From positions 372,001 to 436,000 of the forward strand of contig JAPZLL010000013.1 in assembly GCA_036250225.1 (NCBI GenBank): a stretch of 64,000 nt of DNA. The letters run 5' to 3'. The notes beneath the pieces were generated by a model, which was not told where the DNA came from, did not search any database, and saw nothing but the letters and a program-made list of their open reading frames with translations. The position numbers and the translations under genes are program-made. This DNA comes from Cercophora sp. LCS_1. Its lineage: Eukaryota; Ascomycota; Sordariomycetes; Sordariales; Lasiosphaeriaceae. Positions 34,401 to 45,019 of the stretch are shown here, piece after piece. The stretch's first letter is position 1. Each line of letters opens with the position of its first letter.

Positions 34401-34868
34401 AGCCGGCGCCAAAGTCGGGGACAGTGCCGGGACCGATGAGGCGTGGCTCAGGGTATGATAATGGCGAAAAATCGGAGGACTAACCGTGAAAGGGGTCGAG
34501 CACGTGTTGGAATGAGACACGGATGATTGATGCGGTACCCTCGGGACCAGAGGGTTCAGAGGAGGCGTAGGCAGTGACCGACGGTTGATATTAGCACTCA
34601 AGGAAAGACTAGGAGTCGCTGAGAGGCTTCTCGGTGTTGTGAGAGACCGATCCGAGGCTGGGGATGCTGGTATGTTGTTTTCTCCGGTAAAGACAATGCC
34701 ATAGAGTTGTTGTGCGCCCTGTGAGAGCTCAGGGGTTGTATGTCTTGTTGATGTAACATCCAGGGGGCGAACCAAGTTTGCGATGTCCGAGTGTGGTGCA
34801 GATGAGCGTCCAATGACATACTCTGACGCCCTACCATGGAGACTGCCCATTGGGAGCATACGGTCCAT
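31490..34868 (-). CDS. CCCH-type zinc-finger protein
   Basis: Predicted nuclear or cytoplasmic RNA-binding protein of 772 residues. Six exons keep phase: 33995-34868, 33742-33945, 32763-33241, 32645-32704, 31889-32456 and 31490-31623. Most of the protein is low-complexity Ser/Pro/Ala-rich sequence. The one clear domain is a C-x8-C-x5-C-x3-H finger (FCDKWVHEGTCAFAQQGCKF followed by KHEMP) in exon 5. It is followed by a conserved-looking segment (ATQHQLGLFHGLPAWWKRQ). C-x8-C-x5-C-x3-H fingers usually bind single-stranded, often AU-rich RNA; the target here is unknown. The last exon, ending in DEGGGEGEEGKKE, is chosen for its GCTAACATGATATCAG acceptor. Introns of 500, 265 and 188 bp are long for this genome. 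The 3' end abuts a minisatellite. Confidence 0.8.
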
Positions 34869-37800
34869 GATGATCAACAATGAGCTTGATACAAACCCAG
34901 ACTAACAACAACACTGGAAAGAGCTCAAGACAAAGGACACCAGTGACAGACAGACAACCAAGACGTCAAGTGAAAAGCAGACACTAGACGAGAGGGTCTC
35001 TTGCAAACGGATCAACCAAGAACCAACACAATGTGCTCTTTTATCTATACCGAAGCCGTGCGGACCGAACCGAACCATGAAGCGTTCAATGCGAAGTGAG
35101 GCGACTGACAAACGAGATATTATGATATGAACAAGGTAAAGATGACCCTGATCCGGCACCAGAACCAGGAGAAGGAGGCTCTGATGAGCAAAAGACCAAG
35201 TTGACAGGAGAGTGAGTGAATTAGGGCGAAGGCAAGGAGTTAAGATCGGATGGGGGCTGTCGGCAAGGCGGAACCAGGAAGACCATGGATCCGGGAAGAA
35301 GGACGGTCGTGGTCGGGTATTTGACGCACCATAATGAAGCCTGCCCTCTTCAAGGGACACAGCTCCCGGCGGTTTGCTGTGAGCCTGCCCTGACTGTATC
35401 GCTTTGTCGTCTTGTTTCTCTGACTCCCCCGCCAAACCCCCCTTTAACTGCTTGTCTGATGCGGTCCGGAATATGGATTGTCGACAGCTGTTTTCTCAAC
35501 CAAAGTCAGGCACAACCACTTCATCGGGATAATGAAGCAGCAAAGACAAACCAGCAAATAGATGCCAAGCTAAAATGAAGGCGCGACGAGAGCAAACGGC
35601 TTGACGGGACGCCATCTGACCAGACCCCAGTTCAGATCCGCCCGCTGCATGGGCCCGGTTACATGCAGAAAGCACTGTTCTCTCTTGTGTGTCCCCACGT
35701 GACAAATACAAGCCCAATTCCTCCCTAGCTACTATCCTCCAGGACGAAAAAGGCGATGGCAAAAAAGGCTTGTGGTCATGTGCGAGGCGACACAAGCGTG
35801 GGTTGGCTGTGTCCAGGTGCGAAGGGAACACTTAACCTGTCAGGGCAAGAGCCATGTGTGTGATGTGGTTGTCCCCCTCCCCCCGTTTCTGTGATAAAAA
35901 AACAAAAAGATACATGGGGTAAACTCTCCGATGCAAGATGTCTTGGGTTCCATGTAGCTACCCGTCAGCGGGCCAGGCTCCAGGGGCAAATCGACTGCTG
36001 GGTTGGGACGGTGAGCCTTACCTGATTTTCCCTCAGGCAGCTTGGCTGCCCTATTTGGTCTGATTCGTGCCAGTTGTCTGCGGGCCTGCTTTGGCGCGTC
36101 CGTCTGCATGCGTGTCTTGGATTTCTTGCAGCGTTTGTGTTGGTGATCTGTATGGTTGCTGAAGGGAAAGTTGGAAAGACCTAATTGAACAATCAGGAGG
36201 CGTTTCTGGCCATAGAGGGCGCACCTTCCCTTTCTCAGACCCGTCCCGCGATCGTGCCTACCCCCTAAATTTCGTCCGAGAGGCCTATCAATAGCATCGA
36301 GGACGCACTTGCCATTTCTAAACACGCCCGATAAGATATTTGATCACGGGTTTCAGCTTTAACTGGAACTGGTAAACCCAATTCTATTTTGAAACTACAA
36401 TCTAGCCTCGTAAAGGACCTGTATTTGGGCTAGTCCTGGAGATTTGGGAGGGCACACTTGACATTATGACCACTTTTACTGCTGGCTGCCAGTCGCTGTG
36501 CTGTCCCATCTGCCCCAGTAGACACCTCACCTAGACCGACTGCGGACAGCTCTCACCGCAGAGGCCAAGAGCCGATGTGTCGAAACCGCCCAGCCATATA
36601 ACTCTCTTCTCATCTTAGCTTCAGTCATCTATGTGAAGCATACGCCGGCAGCGCCCAACGCCAAAGCAGATGACCCTGCGTGACACAAGCAAACGGAGCC
36701 CGCACCATCACTAGCGCTCCCACTAGTTTCGGCATCCGGTGGGCTTCTTGCCACAGTCATATGATCACTCACCACCTGCAATTTGTTCTGATATCCTCTC
36801 TCTGTGGGTGGTCTGGTGTCGAGCTCTTCACTGCTCGCTGAGACCTCCCCTCCGTGGATAGCCAGCCTCCGGTGTCCTTCACTGCCTACCTGCGGGACTC
36901 CTCTCGGCCAACAATCTCCGGTGCTGGACCGTCGATGGCCTTTCCAATACTAAGAGTAGTACCAGCACTAAGCCGTCAGTTCTCGTCCCATCCTCTTCCG
37001 TAAATAATCTCCAGCATTGAGTCTTCATTGAGACTTCACTGTCAACCACTGCCCACGGACGGTCCCCGCACCGAGCCCTCACTCCTCCAGCTGAGCTCAA
37101 AGCCGGCATTCATTCCAAGCTCAACAGCAAAGCCCATTAACTCGTATGCCCCAAGCTGAGTCCCCAAGTCTAGTTCCCCTTCTTCAGAAAGACCACACAA
37201 CAAGTATCCCAGAGCATTCCCAACCCCGCTAAATCTCGTCAACGACAAGTGAGCGACATCCCCTCCTCCCTTCCCCCCTTGCCAACCCCTTCCCGATCCC
37301 AACGGGAACATAAATCCCCGCCACAGTGCCCAAACCCAACCCCTGAAAGCAGCAAAGTAATCCCACAATGAACCGCGCCCACTTTCCCGCCCAAAAGACG
37401 ACCGATGGCCATTCCGGCATAGCAGGACAACCACCATCGTTCGGGGACGTTCATGGGAGGCGTCCGGGACGTGCCCGACTATAAAAACGGTAATAATAAT
37501 AAACGAGGGCAGATAAAGAAAAAAAGAAAAAGAAAGAAAGGAGGCACAAGTTCACAAATGGGACAGCTTGGCGGTTATCTAGATCCGCTATCGTTACTCT
37601 GCCCAGCAAAGAAGCACTCCTATACTTACCAGAGATCACACGAAGAGGCAAATACAGTCTGTGAATGAGGTCTCAAATTGTTCATTGTCTCAACCCTTAG
37701 CTAGAGACTAGCAGTTTACCTCCTTCCCGGCATGGCTGGTTATCTCCCGACCCAAAGGCAAGGTGACTTCCTAGTCGTCCGAGGAAAAAAACCGTACCAT

Positions 37801-38203
37801 GCAAACAAGTATTCTCCAACAATGCACCTCCGCTGGTGGTATTATGCTTTTGCAAACCCGAATCAACGCCCGCCCCAGCCACATCCCATCGTCATTACCA
37901 AGCTCCGGTACGCCCTGAAAAAAAAACCAACCCAATGCAAAGCCAGGTCTTCCATCTTTATCGAGGTCTTCCTACCAAGCCATCATGTTACCATGATATG
38001 CAATCGATGTTGTGTCGAAAAGTCGCTGCGCATGCTTTAGAGTCTCTGAACGACCCTAGGGAGAAACGGAAAAAGAAAAACACAAATGAGAATCGCAAAA
38101 ATCCGGCAAGGAACCTCCCCCAATTCCTCCGGGCTTCGTCTGCAGCCTGCGTATCTGTCACCAGAATGCAGTGTAGTCGACACCATTGTCGTGCCCTTTT
38201 CAC
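34869..38203. other. Intergenic region upstream of the CCCH gene
   Basis: About 3.3 kb between the CCCH gene start and the end of the mit1 locus, both minus strand. The part next to 34868 is presumably a long promoter and 5' UTR. Open frames such as 37042-37437 (minus) show no domain or good splice context, and I call no gene. An A-rich purine tract lies near 37500-37550. Confidence 0.5.
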
Positions 38204-38498
38204 TCAGGCCTGACGCGCTTGCACCTTGCACTGAGCCTTCACCAACTTCTCGAGAAGAAACTGCCGCTTAGTCTGATACTCCAGCTGAGTTTTGCCTGGC
38301 GCAGACCTGAGCCGATCGAGTGCCAGGCGGATGTTAACCTCGTTGGCCATCTCTGGGCATTCCCACCGTATCGGATGCAGGAATCCACAGACTAGACACG
38401 GCCCCTGTAGCAACCTTTGCATCGTTAGTTGAATTTCTTGGTTGAGAGCCGCCGTTACATCCTGGGGCTGGATGATGACTGGCGCTGGGGCGGGGGGG
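38204..38498 (-). other. Out-of-frame C-terminal tail of mit1
   Basis: Downstream of a run of seven C on the coding strand (G7 at 38492-38498) the second frame reads about 95 residues to a stop at 38204. It includes VIIQPQDVTAALNQEIQ, a C-x2-C-x4-H-x5-C cluster (CLVCGFLHPIRWEC), and a helix-like end (YQTKRQFLLEKLVKAQ). One extra C in the run would join it to mit1. No consensus donor is available to reach it by splicing. It is either a homopolymer sequencing error, a true truncating frameshift, or an unrecognised intron. Confidence 0.6.
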
Positions 38499-41400
38499 AG
38501 TCCGATGACAAGCTGGGGCCTTGGTTGGACGACTGTGGGATTAGATGGTTGTTTGAATTGAACATGGGCATGGCTATGGGACTGGGGAACGTGTCCGACA
38601 CCGTTGCTGCCTGATTGCCGCGGTGTGAGGGGTTCGGGCCAGACGCCGACGGGCCTGCCGACTTCCCTCGGTTGCTTGCCGATGGCTTTGGAGCTGGCGG
38701 GGGTTGAGCCACGCGACGACTGCGCTGTGTGGTTTTGGCCTTGGGAGCGGGCTTTGGAGCCGCCTTTTTGGTGGGCTTCGCCTTGGCCTTGGGAGTGACC
38801 TTGGGGGTGGCTTTCGGAGCGGTCTTGGAGGTTGACCGCGTCGTTGGCTTGGCGGTCGCCGTTGGCTGCTTTGCTCGGCTTCCGATCGGCGGCTTGGTCG
38901 CCGTTGTTGTCCGAGTTGTCTGGGTAGTGCGTGAGCTGCCAGTTCTTGTGGCAGTTGGTTTCTTTGCCGCCTTGGGTGTCACTAGAGCGCCCGGCTTGGA
39001 AATAGACTTGGAGGACTTGGAAGAAGACCGGGAAGTAGACTTGGAAGTAGTAGACTTGGAAGGGGTCTTCTCGACTTCCGAACGACCACTAGAAGGAAGA
39101 CTGTTAGAAATGAGGTACTCACCGTCGCCTTCAGACTCTCCGTCGCTCTCGGCTGCTCCTCCCATGAATTCTTCGTCGCCTGACTGCTCGCTCTCAAAGC
39201 CGCCATCGTGATCGTCGCCCAGATCAAGCTTTTGGGTAGCGTAATTGGTAGTCTGTTCCTCGTGGTCAGCTAGACGTCGTAAAACCCCCCACCAGTTTAC
39301 TTACCCCGCGACGGCGACCACCTCGACCAAGGGTCTCCTGCTGAAGCTCGCGCTCCTTCCGAGCCTCCTCATCTCGCTGCTGGATGATTTCGCTCCAGAC
39401 ATTGGCATCAATGGTCTTCTCGTCCACGTCGAGGTCATCAGCCAGCTCTCCACCCTTATCCTGGGCCCAAATTCTGGCGAAAGCGAAAGCAGACTCAGCC
39501 GACTTGTCGCCATCCTGCTTGGTCTCCTCGCCAGCAGAGCGATCGAGGAGCTTGTCGATATCAGCTGCGCTGTACTTGATGGCATCCTTCTTCTTATCTG
39601 TGCCGAACAAAGCTGCAGCGCCGTGCTTGAGGACCGACTCGACGTCGTTGATGTTCTCACCATCTTTGTCGTCCATGCTCTCGATTAGGAGATGGTCGAG
39701 TGCCATCTTCTTGCGACCTATCTGCAGGATCTTCTCCTCAGCAGAATCGACCGTCATCAACTGGAAGCACAGGACCTTCTTCTTTTGCCCAATACGATGA
39801 GCACGAGAAAGGGCTTGGATATCCTGGTGCGGGTTCCAATCGGGGTCGAGAATGATGACGGTATCAGCGGTCGCCAGGTTGATGCCGACGCCACCAGCGC
39901 GTGTCGAGAGAAGCATGGCGAAGAGCTTTGAGTCCGGCATATTGAAAGCATCGATGCGCTTCTGCTTCTCAAGACTGGATTGGCTTCCGTCCAACCGCTC
40001 GTATCTCATACCCATCAACGTGAGAAAGTCCTCAAGGATGGTTAGCTCTTCGAGGAACTGGCTGAACATCAGAACTCGATGCCCGCGCTCCTTCAGCTTG
40101 GGAAGCATGACCTCCAGAAGCGTGAGCTTCGATGAGGCTTCGATCAGGTTCCTCCCGGCCTTATCAGGCGAGACGGATCGATCCTCAATGGCAGAGCTGT
40201 AGACGAAGGGGTGGCACAGCGCCTTGCGGAGCTGCATCAGGATGTTGCTGAGCGAACCGCGCTCAGAGTTCTTCAGCTTGCCGCGGGCAAGAATCGCTCG
40301 AATCAGGTCTGGGTTGCGCTCCATGATCGATTTGCACACGCGCTCCTGCAGCACCGACATGCTGACAGGGATGATGATCTGAGCCATTGTGGGCAGAAAG
40401 TTGAGCACACCAGCCTTTGTTCTCCGAAGGAAATACGGTCGGATCATCTTGTGCAGCTCCGGCAAGTTCTCCTTGGTAATGTTCTGGAACTGTTCGTCCA
40501 GTTCCGCAGCCTTGATCTTGGGGTCGATAAATTGAAGGAGGTTGAACAGCTCCCGCTTGTTGTTCTGCAGCGGCGTGCCGGTAAGCAACAACTTGAATGG
40601 TACGTTCATGCCCTTCAGCGCCTTGTAGAGACCATTCTCGTCATTCTTGAGCGCTTGGGCTTCGTCAATGACCATGCCGGCCCATTTGATAGAGTTGAAC
40701 TTCGTCTTCGTCTCTGGGTCTTTTGCAGAGTCGTATGACATGATAACGACGTGTGCCTTAAGCTCGCGACTCCCGCCAGGGAAGAGCTCGAAATCATAGG
40801 CTAGCGTCTGCGAGACCTTGCCGCCGTAATAGGCAACAACTCGAAGACTGGGCGCCCACTTCTTGATCTCCCGACGCCAGTTGGCGCAAGTGGCATTGGG
40901 GACAATGACAAGGAAAGGCCAGATCCTAGGGCTATCCTGAATGAAGCTGGTCAGGAGGGCCACTACCTGAACAGTCTTGCCGAGACCCATCTCGTCGGCG
41001 AGGATAACGTTGCGCTCGTGCCGGAAGTTGTACAGCATCCAGTTGAGACCCTCGAGTTGGTACGCCATCAACTGGCCGCGCTGAAGACCGGCGGGCTGCT
41101 GCGTAACCTGGATCTCCTTGTTGAAGTCCTTGGCTCGGAAATCCTCGATTCGCTCTTTCATTACCTTGTAAGTGTCCCCCTGGAAATGCTTGCCATTAAG
41201 GTATTCGCGGTAAGCGTCGAGAAATGCGTCCCACAGATGGCCAGACTCGGGATCAGGAGGCGTGTCCCAGACCACCTCGTCATAGCTGAGCCCCTCAAAC
41301 TTGACGTATATCCTATGCACAGATAGAACGCGGTCCATGTCCTCCTCGAACTTAGCGTCTCTGGACTTGTTCTTGTACCTGTTCTCCAAGTCCCTGTTGC

Positions 41401-44205
41401 GCGGAGAGTGCATCACGCTCAGTATAATGTCGGGGGTAATCCAGGACTCGTGGATAGCCTCTTTCTCAGTCCACCTCATAAGTGAGTCAGTAGACGAGCC
41501 ATCAATCGTGTCTTCGGTCGGATCCAATGATTCTCCGTGTGTGCGCTTATAAAAAGCCTTGCGCATGGCCCCTGCAGCAGTACCGTAGACCCACGGGCCA
41601 GGCATCCAAGCATCGTGGTTGTGCGACTTGTCCTGCCACTTGACGAGATACTCGATTTGGTCCTCGGCGAAGTCGTCGATGGTCTGTCCAGGTGTGTAGA
41701 TGCTACGGTTGACAGGGCGCCACGCAACCAGCGTTTGCATCTTGTGCTCTTCATAATCCTGGCACTCTTTGCACTGCCAAGTGATTTGGTACTCCTCCAT
41801 CCTGTACTTGCGCAGGTTCGCAGGGTCGTCCAAGGCAGGATCGCGGAACTTTCGTGGGTGGGGAAGATGCTCATAGTGCCAACCACGATGGCACTTAGCG
41901 CAACGGAATAGGACATTGTCAGGATTGTTGACCAAGTTTGGGTCAACAGGCGTAACAGGATCAACCCCACCGTTTTCCTTCCGCAACCTCTCTTCTTGCT
42001 TGGGGGTCTTCTTTTGGGAGAATGCAGCGCAAGATTGGCCATTCCTGTGGCAAGCCTGGCAGGTGGCTTGATCCGGTGCGCGGGCGTCTTTCTTCTTGTG
42101 AACACAGACGCAGAATCTGCACTGCATGACGAAGGAGTCTGGTGCAACTTTGGTGACGCATTGCTCCCGGATGCTGCGGGTATTGAGGCACACCTTATGT
42201 TGGACAATTGAGCATCCCTGGCAAGGGACCAAAGCGCCCTTGTTGTAATTCTCCCCATTGCCGCAGGTGTCGCAGGTTGTGCTGTGAACCTCCTTGAAAT
42301 CCGTTGACGGCTGCTGAAATATCTCTCGGATGCCAACAACTCGCGGGGCTGCAGGTGCCTTCTCTTCGTCGATGTAGAAGATCTCGTCGTCGTCATAATC
42401 CTGGTCGAGCGCCATATTACTAGTATGTTTATTGGCCCGAGAAGAGCGACGAGCCTCAAACTCAATACCCCCTGAAGCACGTCCACGTTGAGAGGCCTTC
42501 TTCATTGCAAGCTTTCGCGACTTCCGGGGCCGTCCAGGCCTGACAATATCAGAATGGACGTAAAAGAACTCGGGATCGTCATCGTCGTCCGAGTCCTGGA
42601 GCTCATCGCGATCTTCATCGCGATAGCTGTTGCGAGGCCGGAGTGACCTGCCTTTGCTGCCTCGGCCTTCGACTTCGGCAGAAGCGTAACGAGAATTCTG
42701 ACCACTCCTGGAGGCACGGCGAGCATTGGGATCATAATCACCACTATCATTAAAGTCGTCGACATAGTCCTCCTCGCCGTCGTTGCCGACAAAGTCAGTG
42801 TCGTCGTCGCGCTTCCTCTTCTTGGTTTGCTCGTCCTCGAAGTCTTCACCCTGGGCCAGGCGGTAGTCGTCGTAGGATGTCTGGGGAGTTGTGTCAGCGG
42901 TTGAATAGTCTTAGATGTAAAGCCAGTTCAGAATAGAGAAGGTACGGAAGGAGCATCGAGGAGGGAAACCCCAAAGAAAACAAGCAAAAAACGGAGATGA
43001 GAGAGGGAAGGAAGAAGAAGGGGAGGAGCGCGACGAGACAGCAAAAGTCTTGCTGGGGCACAACAAATGAGAATATCGAGAGTAAGGCTCGGTTTCGAGA
43101 TATCTCTCCCCAGGAAAAAGCACTGCTTTGGGTATGCATACCATCTTGTCCACACTCGTGGTTTGAGACCAGTGAGGCACTAGGTGGAGGCTGTAACCTT
43201 GCACCGCCGCGGCGAAGATGCACGAAGAGAGGGGCCAAACAGCTTGGCAATCTCAAGAAGCTAACTTGCAAATGCCAAGACGAAGAGAGATTGCTTTCCT
43301 GTTGCCGAAGTAAAACGTCGAGGACGGTTGATTGTAGTTGCTGATGTTGAGGTTGTGGTGTTGACAATGAGTGTGGGGTAGAAGGTGGAAGGTGTTCTTG
43401 CCCTAGCGACGACGAGGTTGGAAACCAGGGCACCACCAGAAATCGTCACGCGCCCGTGCTTTTTAATCCAAGCTTCTTGTGCAGGCCTGATTAGTAGGTA
43501 ACTAGCACACCTCCGCGAGTTGCAAGGTGGTCTAGATGCTCAGGGCCATGCATCTCAGCCAGCCAGACCGGGCAAGCAAGACCACACTACCCTTCTCGCA
43601 CACCAACTCCAGGACTCCTCCAATATCTCCCTACAAGTCGGAACTATCGCGGCCGTGCAGGAGATGCAAATGGTCCCACTAAGGACCACGATCTCCCGTC
43701 CGTCCTCAACTCAATAGCTACCGATGCCGGTCGGTCGCAAACGCCAAGCACCAAGCACCAAGCACCAAGCACCAAGATTTCTTACCTGTTTGCGGGTCCG
43801 AAGTCTCCTCGGGGAGTGTTTCGGAGCAGACTGCGGCTCTGGGGATTCGGAAAGAACCGTTCTCTTGTACCGTAATCGTCGGGCTGGGGACATCTGCTGG
43901 ATTCTAACTTCAACGTCGACGAGCCTAACGCCAGCACGGCCATTGGCACCCCGCTTCGAGCTCCCGTTGTTCTTCCGTTTGTTGGGACGGTGAACGACCG
44001 CGGAAGGCAACTCCTCGTCGTCGTCAAAGTTTAGACCCGGCGTCGGTTGTTGCGATACATCGTGGGACGCAAGGTCGTGCGAGAACAAGGGCACCTCATC
44101 GTCGGCATCGTCATCGTCGGAATTATATGACTCGAACTCGTATCGAACAGGCTCCGAGATTGTGAGCTCATCGTCGGAGCTCTCGTATCTTTTGCGGCGA
44201 GCCAT
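38455..44205 (-). CDS. mit1: Mit1/Mi-2-like SNF2 chromatin remodelling ATPase
   Basis: CHD3/Mi-2-type remodeller. In fission yeast Mit1 is the remodelling subunit of SHREC, which works with a class II HDAC in heterochromatic silencing. Exons are 43786-44205, 39305-42880 and 38455-39258, giving 1599 residues as read. From the N-terminus: an acidic region; a PHD finger from about residue 343 (CDTCGNG, CQGCSIVQHKVC, CRFC); further CxxC pairs (CQAC, CAKC, CKEC); and chromo-like segments at about 550-680 (IEYLVKWQDKSHNHDAWMPG). The SNF2 helicase follows at about 750-1190 (ADEMGLGKT, IDEAQALKN, LLTGTPLQNN, LSRAHRIGQKKK), then a Lys/Thr/Pro-rich tail. Intron 1 is 905 bp. The readable frame stops at 38455, but a Cys-containing tail continues in another frame to 38204. 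Identification as Mit1-like is from domain order; the exon 1 join is inferred from phase and continuity. Confidence 0.87.
43743..43776. repeat. Heptanucleotide repeat in mit1 intron 1
   Basis: The 7-mer AGCACCA is repeated four to five times, starting about 9 bp inside the intron from the 5' splice site of mit1 exon 1. Confidence 0.9.
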
Positions 44206-45019
44206 GGTGGCTCGCGATGTGATGTGGCCGGCTAGAGGTGGTCCACGAGCTCGGGAGACCTGACACAGTCGACCACCACAATTCAACGCTCTTTGGGCGC
44301 AAACTGTCAGGCGATGTCTAGAGGGAATGCAGAACTTTGGGGAGGTTTTAAAACTTACCAGGGATGACCAATAATACACAGGGAGGGTTTCTGAGGCTGT
44401 GTGGCCACCTGCGCGCAAGCAGCTGGTGGTGATGTATGGTGGCTTGGTGGAAGACGGAAGTGCTCCAGCAGTGTGGGACGCGTTAAAGCCAAAAACACGC
44501 GTCTGGCTTCCAGGATCGATAAGATGGGGCCGATAAGCGACTGCGGGGTTACGATACGGGCGCCTATTGGCGGAAAAGATCAATCCACGCTAGCAGGGCT
44601 CCGTGAACGACGCTAGCGCAAGACAGCCTGTGGCAGGGGTCAGAAAAAAGACGGAAGCCAGAGCTCTGTTGACTTGCTCGTGCACTCAAGAACGCTGGAG
44701 AACAAATCCAGTCTTTGATCTAGCTCTTCAACTGAGCTTGGCTCAGCACTTATTTGGATTGCTTGAGCTCAAAGGATGCTTTGACATCATCCGAATCACA
44801 GATTTGATAAGTCGTGAATCCAGGAAGCTGAGGAGCTGAGCATCCAGGCTGTTTGTTCCCAGATCACTCCTCGCTACCCTACCGCTAGAGCAACAGACTC
44901 AATTAAGCTATATATATACCCCTTAGCGGCTCAACGAGACAGGAGAAGGCTTCCGGGGCGATTGAGCTCGTTCCAGAGAACTGGTCAACAAGGAAACCAG
45001 CCTCCAGAACACAGCTTTC
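44206..45019. promoter_or_regulatory. Divergent promoter region mit1/mrm1
   Basis: About 810 bp between the start codons of mit1 (minus) and mrm1 (plus), the only space for both promoters. It has an AT-rich patch with TATATATA at about 44911-44918, about 100 bp upstream of the mrm1 ATG. I cannot identify factor sites. Confidence 0.5.

Noticed and set aside
37042..37437. 131-residue minus-strand open frame in the CCCH upstream region
   Set aside because: Gly/Trp-rich composition follows from base composition; no domain, signal or splice context supports it.
39089..39122. Apparent intron GTGAGT...TTCTAG in the last mit1 exon
   Set aside because: It would be 34 bp, too short for a fungal intron, and removing it shifts the downstream Lys/Ser-rich coding frame.
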